Shown: piece by piece, positions 1 through 9,261 of the stretch
Layout: the number at the start of each line of letters is the position of its first letter
Position numbering within the stretch: position 1 is the first letter of the stretch
Assembly (NCBI RefSeq): GCF_000422085.1
Contig: NC_021741.1
Coordinates: 2,852,001-2,916,000 of the forward strand
Reading direction: 5' to 3'
DNA from: Serratia liquefaciens ATCC 27592
GTDB taxonomy: Bacteria > Pseudomonadota > Gammaproteobacteria > Enterobacterales > Enterobacteriaceae
DNA: 64,000 nucleotides
Notes under the pieces: generated by a model
Database searches by the model: none
The model's input: only the letters and a program-made list of their open reading frames with translations
Told to the model about the DNA's origin: nothing
Made by a program: the position numbers and the translations under genes

Positions 1-21
1 AAAATGGAATGAAATGGCCGT

Positions 22-1019
22 TTACAGCGGATCGACCTTCAGACAGGACACGGCATGGCGGAAGCTGCCTTCCAGCAGCGGACGCGTCTTGGCACATTCC
101 GGCCCGGCGATCGGGCAGCGGGTGCGGAACACGCAGCCAGATGGCGGGTTGATCGGCGAAGGCAGTTCCCCTTCCAGTAACTGGATCTGCTTTTCCTTCT
201 CCTTGTCCGGATCTGGGATCGGCACCGCCGACATCAACGCTTTGGTGTAAGGATGCTGTGGATTGTGGTACACCTCATCATACGTACCCAGCTCCACCGC
301 ATGGCCCAGATACATCACCAACACACGGTCGGAGATGTGTTTGACCACCGCCAGATCGTGGGCGATAAAGATCAGCGACAGGCCCATTTCACGCTGCAGT
401 TGCTGCAGCAGGTTCACCACCTGCGCCTGAATCGACACGTCTAACGCCGAGACCGGCTCATCACAGATCACCAACTTAGGTTCGAGGATCAAGGCGCGTG
501 CAATCCCGATACGCTGGCACTGACCGCCAGAGAACTCGTGCGGATAGCGGTTGATCAGGTTAGGCAACAGACCAACCTTCAGCATCATCGCCTTTACCTT
601 GTCTTTCACTTCCTGACGCGGCATTTTTGGGTAATAGGTACGCAGCGGTTCCGCGATAATTTCACCGATGGTCATGCGTGGGTTCAGCGAAGCCAGTGGA
701 TCCTGGAAGATCATCTGGATATCACTGCGGGTTTTGCGCCAGTCGACGTCACTCATGCCAAGCAGGTCTTTACCCAACCAGGCCACGCGGCCGCTGGTAG
801 CCTTCACCAGGCCGATAATGGCGCGGGCGAACGTCGATTTGCCACAGCCGGACTCGCCCACCACGCCCAGGGTTTCCCCTTCGAACAGGCGCAGCGTCAC
901 GCCATCAACGGCCTTGAGCGTTTTTGGCGGCTGCCAGAACCACTGTTTGTCATCATGAATGTCGAAGTGCACTTTCAAATCGGCCACTTCGAGCAGCACT
1001 TTCTTGTCGGTTACCGCAG

Positions 1020-1023
<4 letters not shown>
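22..1023 (-). CDS. oppF: Oligopeptide ABC transporter ATPase OppF
   Basis: One of the two ATPases that power oligopeptide import through OppBC at the cytoplasmic face of the inner membrane. The 333-residue product has a Walker [10 protein letters not shown], an ABC signature FSGGQCQRI and a Walker [12 protein letters not shown]. It ends in the Cys-containing C-terminal extension (GCVFRTRCP, then PECAKTRP) typical of Opp/Dpp ATPases. Length matches the E. coli protein. Its ATG overlaps the oppD stop by four bases, so it is the translationally coupled last gene of oppABCDF. Very secure. Confidence 0.97.
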
Positions 1024-2036
<1,013 letters not shown>

Positions 2037-2047
2037 GATTGCACTCC

Positions 2048-2956
2048 TTAACGATCTTTCGGGTCGAGGGCGTCACGCAGGCCATCGCCGATAAAGTTGA
2101 AACAAAACAGAGTGACAACCAGGAAACCCGCCGGGAACAGCAGCAACCACGGTGAAACTTCCATCGAGTTGGCGCCATCGCTCAGCAATGCACCCCAGCT
2201 GCTTAACGGCTCTTGCGTACCCAGCCCCAGGAAGCTGAGGAAAGATTCGAACAAGATCATGCTCGGTACCAGCAGTGAGGCGTAAACCACCACCACACCC
2301 AGCACGTTCGGCACGATATGGCGCAGCACGATGTTGCGGCTCGAAACCCCGCACACCAACGCCGCTTCGATAAATTCTTTACGCTTCAGGCTCAGAGTTT
2401 GGCCACGCACGATACGCGCCATATCCAGCCACGACACCATGCCGATAGCGACAAAGATCAGCAGGATATTCTGCCCGAAGAAGGTCACCAGCAGGATCAC
2501 GAAGAACATGAACGGGAAGGAGTTGAGGATCTCCAGCAGACGCATCATCACCGAGTCGATTTTACCGCCCAGGTAACCCGACATTGCGCCATACAGGGTG
2601 CCAACAATCACCGCCACCAGCGCAGCCGACACGCCAACCATCAGCGAGATACGCCCGCCAATTGCCACGCGCACCAGCAGATCGCGCCCCGACGAGTCCG
2701 TACCGAAGTAGTGCGCCGATTCGAGACTTGGCGCGGCCGACATCATCGCCCAATCGGTATCGTCATAGGCAAACTGCGACAGCCACGGCGCCGCAATCAC
2801 AAACAGAGTAATCAAAGCCAATACGAACAGGCTGCTGAGCGCCGCCCGGTTGTGCACAAAGCGGCGACGGGCATCCTGCCACAGGCTGCGTCCTTCCACT
2901 TCGAGCTTCTCGCTGAAGTTCTCCAGAGCCTCGCTGTTCTTTTTCGTCAACATCAT
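2048..2956 (-). CDS. oppC: Oligopeptide ABC transporter permease OppC
   Basis: Inner-membrane permease subunit pairing with OppB to form the peptide channel. The 302-residue protein has a charged N-terminal tail ([17 protein letters not shown]), then six predicted membrane segments. It carries the DppC/OppC signature around [14 protein letters not shown] and the EAA-type loop near [12 protein letters not shown], which contacts the ATPases. Two ATGs lie in tandem; the first is kept because TGGAGC sits about eight bases upstream and E. coli OppC also begins MML. Spacing to oppB is 14 bases. Confidence 0.97.
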   Translation of the reverse strand: MMLTKKNSEALENFSEKLEVEGRSLWQDARRRFVHNRAALSSLFVLALITLFVIAAPWLSQFAYDDTDWAMMSAAPSLESAHYFGTDSSGRDLLVRVAIGGRISLMVGVSAALVAVIVGTLYGAMSGYLGGKIDSVMMRLLEILNSFPFMFFVILLVTFFGQNILLIFVAIGMVSWLDMARIVRGQTLSLKRKEFIEAALVCGVSSRNIVLRHIVPNVLGVVVVYASLLVPSMILFESFLSFLGLGTQEPLSSWGALLSDGANSMEVSPWLLLFPAGFLVVTLFCFNFIGDGLRDALDPKDR

Positions 2957-2970
2957 TTGCGTGCTCCAGC

Positions 2971-3891
2971 TTAATAACGAATTTTTGGATCGATAACGGC
3001 GTACAGCACGTCCACGATCGCGTTAAACAGGATAGTCAGAGCGCCAACCAGAATGGTCAGACTCAATACCAAAGAGTAGTCGCGGTTAAGCGCGCCGTTA
3101 ACAAACAGCTGGCCGATACCCGGCAGGCCGTAAATGGTTTCGATAACCATTGACCCCGTGATGATGCCGACAAACGCCGGGCCCATATAGGAAAGCACGG
3201 GCAATAACGCAGGCTTCAACGCATGGCGCAATATAATGCGGCGCATAGGCAAACCCTTGGCGCGCGCGGTACGGATAAAGTTTGAATGCAGCACTTCAAT
3301 CATCGAGCCACGCGTGATACGGGCGATACTGGCGATATAGGCCAACGACAGCGCCACCATTGGCAGGATGATAAATTTCGGTGCCCCGCCGTTCCAGCCC
3401 CCTCCCGGCAGCCATTTCAGCGTGATGGCAAAGATCAGTACCAGTAACGGCGCCACCACGAAACTGGGGATCACCACCCCGGTCATGGCAAAACCCATCA
3501 CCGTATAGTCCCATTTGGTATTTTGATTCAGCGCAGCCACCACACCGGCGCTAACACCCAGGATCACCGCCAGCAAAAATGCGGCCAGGCCCAGTTTGGC
3601 AGAGACCGGGAATGAAGCAGCCACCAGATCGTTGACCGAATAATCTTTATATTTGAATGAAGGGCCAAAATCGCCCTGCGACAGCTGGGCCAGATAATGG
3701 CCGTACTGTTTCCAGATAGGATCGTTCAAATGATATTTGGCTTCGATGTTGGCCATCACTTCCGGCGGCAACGCGCGTTCGCCGGTAAATGGACTGCCGG
3801 GCGCCAGGCGCATCATAAAGAAGGAGATGGTGATCAGAATAAATAGCGTCGGGATCGCTTCCAATAAGCGACGAAATATAAATTTAAGCAT
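2971..3891 (-). CDS. oppB: Oligopeptide ABC transporter permease OppB
   Basis: Inner-membrane permease partner of OppC. The 306 residues begin MLKFIFRRLLEAIPTLF, a typical OppB/DppB first membrane segment. They contain the EAA loop (FIRTARAKGLPMRRIILRHAL) and the ETIYGLPGIGQLFVNG signature, with six predicted transmembrane helices. The gene follows oppA after a gap holding a strong hairpin, the usual way OppA is made in excess over the membrane subunits. Confidence 0.97.
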   Translation of the reverse strand: MLKFIFRRLLEAIPTLFILITISFFMMRLAPGSPFTGERALPPEVMANIEAKYHLNDPIWKQYGHYLAQLSQGDFGPSFKYKDYSVNDLVAASFPVSAKLGLAAFLLAVILGVSAGVVAALNQNTKWDYTVMGFAMTGVVIPSFVVAPLLVLIFAITLKWLPGGGWNGGAPKFIILPMVALSLAYIASIARITRGSMIEVLHSNFIRTARAKGLPMRRIILRHALKPALLPVLSYMGPAFVGIITGSMVIETIYGLPGIGQLFVNGALNRDYSLVLSLTILVGALTILFNAIVDVLYAVIDPKIRY

Positions 3892-3942
3892 TGCCCTAAC
3901 CCTGTGTTGCAGCCTGATAACGGCTTATTATTCACAACATGG

Positions 3943-3964
3943 GCCGGCGGTTAACACCGCCGGC
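3943..3964 (-). promoter_or_regulatory. oppA-oppB intergenic hairpin
   Basis: Perfect inverted repeat with arms GCCGGCGGT and ACCGCCGGC and a four-base loop, just after the oppA stop and about 50 bases before oppB. There is no T-run, so it more likely acts as an mRNA-stabilising or partial-attenuation hairpin than as a full terminator. That would leave oppA message in excess of oppBCDF. Confidence 0.7.
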
Positions 3965-3974
3965 ACTTACCGTA

Positions 3975-5612
3975 TCAATGCTTGATGATGTACAGGTTTT
4001 TATCGTACACGTTATCAAGCGGGTCTTTACCGGTGTAACCCCCAACATAAGGCTTCACCAGACGGGCATTCACGTAATAATAAACCGGAACGATGGCAGA
4101 ATCTTTATCCAGCTGAACTTCGGCTTTCTGATACAGCTCGGCACGTTCTTCTTTGGTTTTCGCCGTCAGCACATTGGCCATCAGCTTATCGAATTCGGCG
4201 CTCTTATAGTGCGGGGTGTTACTGCTGCTGTCAGACAGCATCATGTTCAGGAACGAGCTAGGTTCGTTGTAGTCTGCACACCAGCCGGCACGCGCAACGT
4301 CGTAGGTCCCCTGATGGCGGGTATCCAGGAAGGTTTTCCACTCCTGGTTCACCAACTTCACATCCACACCCAGGTTTTTCTTCCAGATGGAGGCTGCGGC
4401 AATCGCCAGCTTCTTATGCAGATCAGAAGTGTTGTACAACAGGGAGAAAGTCAGCGGTTTGCCTGGACCATAGCCTGCATCAGCCAGCAGCTTTTTCGCC
4501 ACTTCATTGCGTTTTTCTTGCGTCCAGCTGAACCACTCAGGCGGAGTCAGTTTGGCGCCGTCGGTGTATGGCGGTGTGAAGCTGTAAGCCGGCAGATCGC
4601 CCTGGTTTTTCACTTTATTGGTGATGATGTCGCGATCCAGACCCAATTTCAGCGCTTCACGCACGCGTGCGTCAGTAAATGGCGCTTTCTGGTTGTTGAT
4701 TTCGTAGTAGTAGGTACACAGATAAGGATCTACGTGAACCTCTTTCGGGATCTCTTTTTTCAACTTCTGGAACAGTTCGATCGGCATGTTGTTATAGGTC
4801 ATGTCGATTTCGCCAGTGCGGTAACGGTTAACGTCGGTCACTTCCGAAGAAATTGGCAGGAAGGTCACTTTGTTGATGATGGTTTTCGCGTTATCCCAAT
4901 ATTCCGGGTTACGTTCCAGCACAATACGTTCGTTAACCACCCAATCTTTCAGTTTGTAAGCGCCGTTGCTGACGTAGTTGGCCGGTAAGGTCCACTTCTC
5001 GCCAAACTTCTCGACGGCTTCTTTATATACGGGCTTCATCGCATAGTGCGGCGTCATTTCAACCAGGTATGGCACCGGCTCGGTCAGGGTCACCTGGAAG
5101 GTGTGGTCATCAATGGCTTTCACGCCCAGGGTAGACTTATCTTTCTTGCCGGCGATGACGTCATCCACGTTTTCTACGTGGGCATATTGCAGGTAGCTGG
5201 CATAAGGTGATGCGGTTTTTGGATCCACCACGCGCTGCCAGCTATACACGAAATCTTGCGCCGTGACCGGCTTGCCGTTCGACCATTTTGCGTCTTTACG
5301 CAGATGGAAGGTCCAGACTTTAAAATCTTTGTTATCCCAGCTTTCCGCTACGCCCGGGACAATGGAACCATCCAGGCCGTTGTTGGCCAGGCCTTCCATC
5401 AGATCGCGCGTTACGTTGTTTTCAGGCACGCCTTCGATTTTATGCGGGTCGAGCGATTGCACTTCCGAACCGTTGTTCTTAACGATCTCTTGTTTGTCCG
5501 CCAGTTGCACGCCCGCCGGCACGTCGGCCGCAAAAGCACTTCCGGTTGCTGTGATACCCAGCGCGGCAATAATGCCGGCCGCAAGGATGGTTTTTTTCGT
5601 GATGTTGGTCAT
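3975..5612 (-). CDS. oppA: Periplasmic oligopeptide-binding protein OppA (operon copy)
   Basis: Periplasmic receptor that delivers oligopeptides to OppBCDF. The 545 residues start with a Sec signal peptide (MTNITKKTILAAGIIAALG, cleavage after SAFA) and continue into the SBP_bac_5 fold. Family landmarks are EVQSLDPHKIEGVPE near the N terminus, the hinge motif TYYYEINNQKAPF, and CADYNEPSSFLN near the C terminus. TGGAG precedes the ATG. It directly precedes oppB, so this is the copy expected to serve the operon. A second, very similar gene lies immediately upstream. Confidence 0.97.
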   Translation of the reverse strand: MTNITKKTILAAGIIAALGITATGSAFAADVPAGVQLADKQEIVKNNGSEVQSLDPHKIEGVPENNVTRDLMEGLANNGLDGSIVPGVAESWDNKDFKVWTFHLRKDAKWSNGKPVTAQDFVYSWQRVVDPKTASPYASYLQYAHVENVDDVIAGKKDKSTLGVKAIDDHTFQVTLTEPVPYLVEMTPHYAMKPVYKEAVEKFGEKWTLPANYVSNGAYKLKDWVVNERIVLERNPEYWDNAKTIINKVTFLPISSEVTDVNRYRTGEIDMTYNNMPIELFQKLKKEIPKEVHVDPYLCTYYYEINNQKAPFTDARVREALKLGLDRDIITNKVKNQGDLPAYSFTPPYTDGAKLTPPEWFSWTQEKRNEVAKKLLADAGYGPGKPLTFSLLYNTSDLHKKLAIAAASIWKKNLGVDVKLVNQEWKTFLDTRHQGTYDVARAGWCADYNEPSSFLNMMLSDSSSNTPHYKSAEFDKLMANVLTAKTKEERAELYQKAEVQLDKDSAIVPVYYYVNARLVKPYVGGYTGKDPLDNVYDKNLYIIKH

Positions 5613-5723
5613 GTGTATACTCCAGTTTTTATTATCACAGGCTCATCGTGGAGCCTGCGTTGCCCGTGAGCGGACCTTGTTATACCGGCTGTCGCTGAAC
5701 GAATACGGCAGGCGGCCTTCCCT

Positions 5724-5757
5724 GTATTACTCCACCGCTGATGGCGTGGCGTAATAC
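5724..5757 (-). promoter_or_regulatory. Hairpin between the two oppA genes
   Basis: Imperfect inverted repeat with about 15-base arms (GTATTACTCCACCGC and GGCGTGGCGTAATAC, 12 of 15 paired) around a TGAT loop, directly 3' of the upstream oppA paralog. It lacks a T-run. It may stabilise the 3' end of the upstream oppA message or partly terminate it before the second copy. Confidence 0.6.
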
Positions 5758-5763
5758 CCCTCG

Positions 5764-7401
5764 TTACTGCTTGATGATGTACAGATTTTTCACATCGGTG
5801 TAGTCCAGCGGATCTTTACCGGTAAAGCCCCCCACCGACGGTCTGATCAGGCGGGCGCTGACGCGGTAATACACCGGAATCAACGCCGAATCTTTATCTA
5901 ACTGAGCTTCTGCCTGCTGATAAAGGGCGGCGCGTGTAGCCTCGTCCGGCGCTTTTAGCGTGCCGGCCATCAGGGCGTCAAACGCCGGGCTCTTGTAAAA
6001 AATGGTGTTGATGCTGCTGTTGGAAAGCACCAGATTGAGGAATGCGCTCGGCTCGTTGTAGTCACCGCACCAAGTGGCACGCGCTATGTCGTACTGCCCC
6101 TGATGGCGGCTTTCAAGCGAGGTTTTCCATTCTTGATTGCGCAGTGTCACCTCAGCGCCGAGGTTTTTCTTCCACATCGAAGCGGCGGCGATGGCCTGCT
6201 GCTTATTTTGGTCGGAGGTGTTGTACAGCAGCGTGAACTTAAGCGGTTTGGCGGCGCTGAAACCGGCTTGCTCCAGCAGCTTCCTGGCCTCGGCATTGCG
6301 CTGTTCCTGGCTCCAACTCGCCCACGCCGGCGCGGTGAATTTAGCGCCCTCAGTAAAGGTTGGGGTGAAACTGAACGCCGGGATCTGACCCTGGCCCATG
6401 ATTTTGTTGGCGATAATGTCGCGGTCCAGCGTAAGTTTCACGGCAGCGCGCACTCGCGGATCGGTAAAGGGCGCACGCTGGTTGTTAATTTCGTAATAAA
6501 AGGTGCACAGATAAGGGTTAACGTGCAGTTGTTCAGGGATCTCTTTCTTCATCTTCGCGAATAGGTTCGGCGGGATGGCGCTGTTGGTGATATCAATTTC
6601 ACCACTGCGGAAGCGGTTAACGTCACTGACCTCGGAGGCGATCGGCAAGAACGTCGCCTTATCGATCACCGTTTTCTTGTTGTTCCAATAGCTCGGGCTG
6701 CGTTCAAGCACAATACGCTCATTCACCACCCACTCTTTCAAGCGATAGGCTCCATTGCCGACATAGTTCGCCGGTAGCGTCCATTTCTCGCCAAACTTCT
6801 CGATCACCGAACGTTTTACCGGCTTCAGCGAGGTGTGGCTCAGCATGCTAATGAAGTAAGGTACCGGTTCGCTCAGCGTGACCTGCAGCGTTTTATCATC
6901 GATGGCTTTAATACCCAGGCTTTGCGGCGTTTTCTTGCCGGTCAGGATGTCGTCGATATTTTCAATTTTGGCGTACTGCAGATAGCTGGCGTAAGGCGAG
7001 CCGGTTTTCGGATCGGCCAGGCGCTGCCAGCTATAAACGAAGTCCTGTGCGGTAACCGGGGAACCGTCGCTCCACACCGCGTCCGGACGCAGGTGGAAAG
7101 TCCAGGTTTTAAAATCCTGATTTTCCCACTGGGCTGCCGCCGCCGGTACCACATGCCCATTGGCATCGGTGCTGACCAGCCCTTCCAACAGGTTAAGAAT
7201 AATATTACTTTCCGGTATCCCCTCGACCTTATGCGGATCCAACGAAGCCACTTCCGTGCCGTTGTTAATTACAATGTTCTGCTGCTGAGCCAATTGCACT
7301 CCGGCCGGAACGTCGGCCGCCTGAGCAGAATATACGGCGCTGATACTCAGCAAGCCGGCAATGAACATAGCCAATGGAGTACGCTTTCGGGTTTGCTGCA
7401 T
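5764..7401 (-). CDS. Second OppA-family oligopeptide-binding protein (tandem paralog)
   Basis: A 545-residue SBP_bac_5 periplasmic binding protein of the same length as the neighbouring OppA and alignable to it end to end without obvious gaps. It has its own signal peptide (cleavage after AQA). Shared blocks include VASLDPHKVEGIPESN, FYYEINNQRAPF and the terminal TDVKNLYIIKQ. AAAGGAG lies upstream of the ATG. Lying first in the cluster, it probably arose by tandem duplication and uses the same OppBCDF, perhaps with a different peptide preference. No partner permease of its own is present. Substrate differences cannot be read from the sequence. Confidence 0.93.
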   Translation of the reverse strand: MQQTRKRTPLAMFIAGLLSISAVYSAQAADVPAGVQLAQQQNIVINNGTEVASLDPHKVEGIPESNIILNLLEGLVSTDANGHVVPAAAAQWENQDFKTWTFHLRPDAVWSDGSPVTAQDFVYSWQRLADPKTGSPYASYLQYAKIENIDDILTGKKTPQSLGIKAIDDKTLQVTLSEPVPYFISMLSHTSLKPVKRSVIEKFGEKWTLPANYVGNGAYRLKEWVVNERIVLERSPSYWNNKKTVIDKATFLPIASEVSDVNRFRSGEIDITNSAIPPNLFAKMKKEIPEQLHVNPYLCTFYYEINNQRAPFTDPRVRAAVKLTLDRDIIANKIMGQGQIPAFSFTPTFTEGAKFTAPAWASWSQEQRNAEARKLLEQAGFSAAKPLKFTLLYNTSDQNKQQAIAAASMWKKNLGAEVTLRNQEWKTSLESRHQGQYDIARATWCGDYNEPSAFLNLVLSNSSINTIFYKSPAFDALMAGTLKAPDEATRAALYQQAEAQLDKDSALIPVYYRVSARLIRPSVGGFTGKDPLDYTDVKNLYIIKQ

Positions 7402-8054
7402 GGTCGAGGCTCCTTTTCACCAACAAGCATTGCTTATCGATATTCGTGAAGTATTTATAAGAATTCTAAATAAACAGACACCAGCAAAAATCATTCCCAC
7501 TTTGACGACGCAATCGCGTTAATTGCGCGTAGAAAGTTGCTCGGAAATTAGCAGAAGGCAAATTCCATAGCCAATAATTTTTACAGAAATGTTAAGCAAT
7601 TCTCTTTTATTGCATCAAGCCCGATCTGTACCCCCCGGACGAGGGTGACAGTTACATAACATAACTAATTGATTTTAATCAGATAAAATAAAGAAAGCCT
7701 TATCCTGACGGCACGAAGCAAACTGGCAAAACAGACAAAGAAACATTCAGTTAACAAACCGACCGTTCAAAGAACAAACACCTGCTTATGTGCGGTTAAT
7801 CACTAATAACACCTGGATGAAAGCGAGACAAGCCCTACAGAATGATGTGATTAAATTAACAGCGGATTTGATGTTAGGAGGCAGAAAAAGGGCAAAAACT
7901 GGGGAGGATAAGGGGTAAAAACAACGCTTAGCGTTTTTATTGAGCAACAAATTGAGATTTATGCCACATCCTGGTGCAAGTGAATAAAATTCATTCATAT
8001 TGCGCACTATATTAATGCGAACCAATAATTGATTTTAATTTTTAAAATTAATTT
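7402..8054. other. AT-rich upstream region of the oppA pair
   Basis: Long, AT-rich gap between ychE and the first oppA gene. Enteric opp operons are known to have long regulated leaders (Lrp and the GcvB small RNA), and a similar role is likely here. I could not place a convincing promoter or GcvB target. A short palindromic stretch (AGTTACATAACATAACT, near 7650-7666) is a possible regulator site. The only open frame, minus strand 7786-8025, has no ribosome site or family resemblance and is not called. Confidence 0.5.
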
Positions 8055-8082
8055 GAGTCGCGAATCACCCTATTCACGACTC
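8055..8082 (-). terminator. Probable ychE terminator
   Basis: Inverted repeat GAGTCGCGAAT / ATTCACGACTC (10 of 11 paired, six-base loop) just past the ychE stop, followed on the minus strand by an AT-rich tail rather than a pure T-run. Confidence 0.55.
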
Positions 8083-8092
8083 CGTCGCCGGA

Positions 8093-8737
8093 TTACAACA
8101 GTCCCGGGAATATGGCCTTAATACCGGTAACGATAAATTCGATACCCAAAGCCATCAGCAATAAACCCATGATTCGGGTGATGACGTTAATGCCGGTTTG
8201 CCCCAATAAACGCACCAACAAAGGCGCGGCCCGGAACAACAGCCAACAACAAAAGGCAAACAACGCGATAGCGAGAGTAAAGCCCAACAGGTTCTGCCAG
8301 CTATGGTAGCGGGAACTCCAAACGATGGTGGAGCTGATCGCACCCGGTCCGGCCATAAGCGGTAATGCCAGCGGCACGACGCCAATGCTTTCGCGGATCG
8401 CGCTTTCTGATTTTTCCTGTTTGTTCTGTTTGTCTTCCCCCAGTTTGCCGCTGATCATCGACATCGCAATGGTAACCACCAGGATGCCACCGGCAATGCG
8501 GAAGGAATCGATTGAGATGCCGAACATGCGCAAAATCCCCTCCCCCAAAAATAGCGAGGTCCACAGGATAATGGCGACCGACAGATTGGCGGTCAGGTTG
8601 GTTTTGTTGCGCCCGGCAGCTGCCTGGTAGCTGGTCATGCTGATAAATACCGGCAAAATGCCCACCGGGTTCACCAGCGCAAACAGGCCGACAAAAAATT
8701 TAATGTAGCCGGAAAAATCCAACAGAGATTGGCCCAC
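8093..8737 (-). CDS. ychE: MarC-family integral membrane protein YchE
   Basis: Inner-membrane protein of the MarC (UPF0056) family, function unknown. The 214-residue product has about six hydrophobic segments. Family motifs include LFALVNPVGILPVF, RIAGGILVVTIAMSMI and LPLMAGPGAISS. The start is GTG, chosen because GGAG lies eight bases upstream and the length agrees with E. coli YchE. Its place between adhE and opp is also as in E. coli. Confidence 0.93.
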   Translation of the reverse strand: MGQSLLDFSGYIKFFVGLFALVNPVGILPVFISMTSYQAAAGRNKTNLTANLSVAIILWTSLFLGEGILRMFGISIDSFRIAGGILVVTIAMSMISGKLGEDKQNKQEKSESAIRESIGVVPLALPLMAGPGAISSTIVWSSRYHSWQNLLGFTLAIALFAFCCWLLFRAAPLLVRLLGQTGINVITRIMGLLLMALGIEFIVTGIKAIFPGLL

Positions 8738-9261
8738 AAATGACTCCGCTTTAATAGCTTTAAAAGTGACACTGCCTACGCGCGCTAATGTAATGGAATT
8801 GCCACGGGTTATCCATTGGTCATCAGCAGGATTTTTATCTATTAATACGTGTATTGATAAAGTAAATCACCATTGTTAACGTAATGTACGGTTTATGATT
8901 TTTTATGTTGAAAAAAGTGCCTGACATCGCAGTTATTAAGAATGATTCTCAAAAACCATAGCTGAATGGTGTCAGCATGCGATTTTTTTGATTTAAATCA
9001 CATAATCACTACCCAAGAGTAGTTAAGCTCTTAGTCGTAGTCAGGGAGTAGAACAGGTTAAGGAAAAAGTGGCATCTCTGTTCGGCCCGCTGTCTTCTCC
9101 TGCTGAGGCATCGGGTAAAGCTCTTTAAGCAAATCAGCAACATGCAGCACAAAAAGATGGGAAACCTTTGTTTTTAAAACAGCATTTTCCACCGATCTGT
9201 CTATACTAGTTGCTCGCACGGCTGATTTACTGAAAGAGTTTAACATTATCAGGAGAGCATT
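8738..9261. other. ychE-adhE divergent control region
   Basis: Long regulatory gap between divergent ychE and adhE. It holds an FNR-like site (8988-9001) and, at 8935-8957, a weak match to a Fur half-palindrome around AATGATTCTCA. The adhE leader ends in a strong ribosome site, AGGAGA, at about 9251-9256. In E. coli adhE has a similarly long, multiply regulated leader (Cra, Fis and nitrate regulators). The small minus-strand frame at 9058-9246 has no support. Confidence 0.55.
8988..9001 (+). promoter_or_regulatory. FNR-like binding site upstream of adhE
   Basis: TTGATTTAAATCAC matches the FNR/CRP-family consensus TTGAT-N4-ATCAA at nine of ten positions. It lies about 260 bases before the adhE start. 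Anaerobic control of a fermentative alcohol dehydrogenase is plausible, but binding is inferred. Confidence 0.5.

Noticed and set aside
7786..8025. Minus-strand open frame upstream of the oppA pair
   Set aside because: No ribosome site, unusual composition and no recognisable family.
8935..8957. Possible Fur box upstream of adhE
   Set aside because: Only about 12 of 19 consensus positions match; too weak without support.
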